Assembly: GCA_948852375.1 (NCBI GenBank)
Contig: CAQOYX010000059.1
Span: forward strand, 2,124-9,344
Direction: 5' to 3'
Origin: an uncultured Clostridia bacterium
GTDB taxonomy: Bacteria > Bacillota_A > Clostridia > TANB77 > CAG-508
DNA: 7,221 nucleotides
The position numbers were made by a program, and so were the translations under genes. The notes beneath the pieces are model-generated. The model did not search any database. It was given only the letters and a program-made list of their open reading frames with translations, and was not told where the DNA came from. Of the stretch, positions 6,298-7,221 are shown piece after piece (positions within the stretch are counted from its first letter, which is position 1; each line of letters opens with the position of its first letter).

Positions 6298-6973
6298 ATG
6301 TTTGAAAATAGTAAATATAGTAATGTACTTACAATTATACTTGTTATTGTTATTATTGGTATTTTGGGATTAATTGGATTTTTAGGATATGATTTGTATA
6401 GAAAATATTATATTGATAAAGAAACACGGAGATTTTATGTCTAAATATGAAGAGCAAATAAAAGATATAGCTTCAGAAAATAAAGTTTCAAATACAAATA
6501 CAAATTCTATAGGAAATACAATAGAAATAGAATCAGTAAATTCAAATGTAGGTTCAAATAACACGAGCAAGATTCCTACATTTAAAGGTTTTAATGTATT
6601 AGGATCAATAGAAATACCAAAAACAGGTATAAATTATCCAATATTGGAAAGAGTAACACCAAAATCATTAGAAGCATCAGTAGCATATTATTATGGACCA
6701 GGATTAAATGAAGTAGGAAATACAACAATTGTAGGACACAATTATAGAAATGGAGCATTTTTTGGAAAAAATAAGCAACTAAAAGAAGGAGATAGTATAT
6801 ACATAAAAGATAATTCTGGAAGAAAAATAAAATATACAATATATAAAACATATACAACAACAGAAACAGATGCTGAATATATCACAAGAGATACAAATGG
6901 AGCAAGAGAAATATCATTATCGACATGTACAGATGATAGTAAAGGTAGATTAATAATACTTGCAAAAGAATAA
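6298..6973 (+). CDS. Membrane-anchored sortase, probably class D-like, one +1 frameshift at 6427
   Basis: Sortases are extracellular transpeptidases that join surface proteins or pilins to the cell wall or to one another. ATG 6298 follows AGGAGG (6283-6288) at 9-base spacing; ATG 6292 is in frame but close to the RBS. Residues 1-43 hold a signal-anchor, VLTIILVIVIIGILGLIGFL. The zero frame then stops at TAA 6442. Skipping C6427 joins it to the catalytic part without a gap, giving 43 + 181 = 224 residues: an Asn/Ser/Thr-rich linker, then GSIEIPKTGINYPI, the catalytic His in VGHNYRNG (H147), Cys in LSTC (C210) and Arg in KGRLIILAK (R217). The catalytic frame alone has no good RBS near a start codon and would lack the anchor. 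Class assignment is tentative. No substrate protein is in the window. Confidence 0.87.
6427..6430 (+). other. In-frame CGGA, +1 frameshift site 4 (sortase)
   Basis: The zero-frame codons are ACA CGG AGA and reach TAA at 6442, five codons after CGG. Skipping C6427 gives ACA GGA GAT TTT ATG and links the transmembrane anchor to the sortase domain. The joined protein has the usual sortase order and size. Confidence 0.75.
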
Positions 6974-6982
6974 TAAAATATA

Positions 6983-7012
6983 GTCTTGGTAAGCTTTTTA
7001 GTTTACCAAGAC
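6983..7012. terminator. Hairpin downstream of the sortase gene, possible terminator
   Basis: GTCTTGGTAA (6983-6992) pairs perfectly with TTACCAAGAC (7003-7012) around a 10-base loop, starting 10 bases after the sortase stop. The plus strand has A-rich rather than T-rich sequence behind it, so it is not a standard rho-independent terminator in that direction. The minus strand has a ragged T-rich tail. Confidence 0.4.
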
Positions 7013-7082
7013 AAAAAATTAAAGATAAAGTAAAAAATATAGGTTTACAATAGATATGTCACACCTAATATAGAAAATAAAA

Positions 7083-7154
7083 ATAGGAAATACCAAAAAG
7101 TATGATAAAATGTTTTTAACGACAAAAACTTTATCGAAAGAAGGTATTTCCTAT
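7083..7154 (+). repeat. Inverted repeat bracketing the transposase RBS
   Basis: ATAGGAAATACC (7083-7094) and GGTATTTCCTAT (7143-7154) are perfect 12-bp inverted arms 48 bases apart. The right arm includes the GG of the RBS and the first two bases of the ATG at 7153. In an mRNA started outside the element the arms could pair and hide the start site. Confidence 0.6.
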
Positions 7155-7221
7155 GAATAGTATAACACAAGATATATTATATAAGCAATCAGTTGTAAAA
7201 TATTCTTATAGAAATGGAGTA
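7153..7221 (+). CDS. Transposase N-terminus (3' partial), probable DDE integrase-core type
   Basis: The ATG at 7153 follows an AAGAAGG RBS (7138-7144, spacing 8) and opens 23 codons to the window end: MNSITQDILYKQSVVKYSYR followed by NGV. This resembles the start of Clostridial transposases with an N-terminal HTH and a DDE integrase core. With only 23 residues the family cannot be fixed, and no catalytic residue is visible. The 12-bp inverted repeat overlapping the start codon fits IS-type translational control. Confidence 0.5.
   Translation, partial: MNSITQDILYKQSVVKYSYRNGV

Larger units (their letters stand above)
7057..7221 (+). mobile_element. Left end of a probable insertion sequence, cut by the window edge
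   Basis: A transposase start preceded by a fold-back repeat suggests an IS entering the window from the right. The exact end is uncertain: TGTCACACC at 7057 is offered only because it starts with TG and lies just past the hairpin after the sortase gene. No target duplication can be seen without the other end. Confidence 0.4.

Noticed and set aside
613..6430. Sequencing or assembly error as the cause of the extra C bases
   Set aside because: Typical indel errors fall in homopolymers, and the many long A and T runs in these genes are all in frame. Four errors all being C before an in-frame GGR would be unusual. It cannot be excluded without reads.
1..7221. CRISPR array, tRNA or rRNA genes
   Set aside because: No spaced direct repeats and no cloverleaf or rRNA-like GC-rich stretch was seen.

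Overview
The window is very AT-rich and its RBSs are typical AGGAGG or AGGAG types. It carries spoVT, a ComF-type phosphoribosyltransferase, a sortase and a short AlaRS. This points to an uncultured, probably spore-forming low-GC Bacillota (Clostridia-like, perhaps gut-associated); finer placement is not possible from sequence alone.

Layout, left to right: the 3' part of a comF-family gene (1-640, start outside the window); a KAP-type P-loop NTPase (663-2642) placed just behind it; a possible 39-residue single-pass membrane protein overlapping the NTPase 3' end (2602-2721); spoVT (2836-3392); a bidirectional terminator; a convergent Xre-type repressor gene (3427-3663, minus strand); a 440-base gap holding a relic that looks like a prepilin N-terminus and the alaS promoter; a short alanyl-tRNA synthetase (4104-5855) followed by a HIT-family protein (5875-6219) in one operon; a membrane-anchored sortase (6298-6973); a hairpin; and at the right edge the start of a transposase gene behind a fold-back inverted repeat.

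The outstanding observation concerns the codon CGG. By eye I find four CGG triplets in the translated frame among roughly 2,050 sense codons: 613 in comF, 3016 and 3095 in spoVT, and 6427 in the sortase gene. At each one the gene loses its frame, and dropping exactly one base (the C) restores family-like protein sequence. This yields a normal ComF C-terminus, a full-length 184-residue SpoVT and a 224-residue sortase with its membrane anchor joined to its catalytic domain. After the skip the codon is always GGA or GGG (Gly), and at site 3095 Gly is the residue expected from B. subtilis SpoVT. CGG triplets lying across codon boundaries (4510, 4562, 4676, 6147) disturb nothing, and I saw no frame disruption anywhere else in the recognised genes. 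The simplest reading is that this organism treats CGG-purine as a +1 frameshift or four-base glycine signal. Systematic sequence error or ordinary pseudogenisation fits less well but must be excluded with reads and the rest of the genome.

The remaining genes look like an ordinary chromosomal neighbourhood: spore regulation, tRNA charging and a cell-surface enzyme. The NTPase, the Xre regulator, the prepilin relic and the transposase edge give it an accessory flavour.
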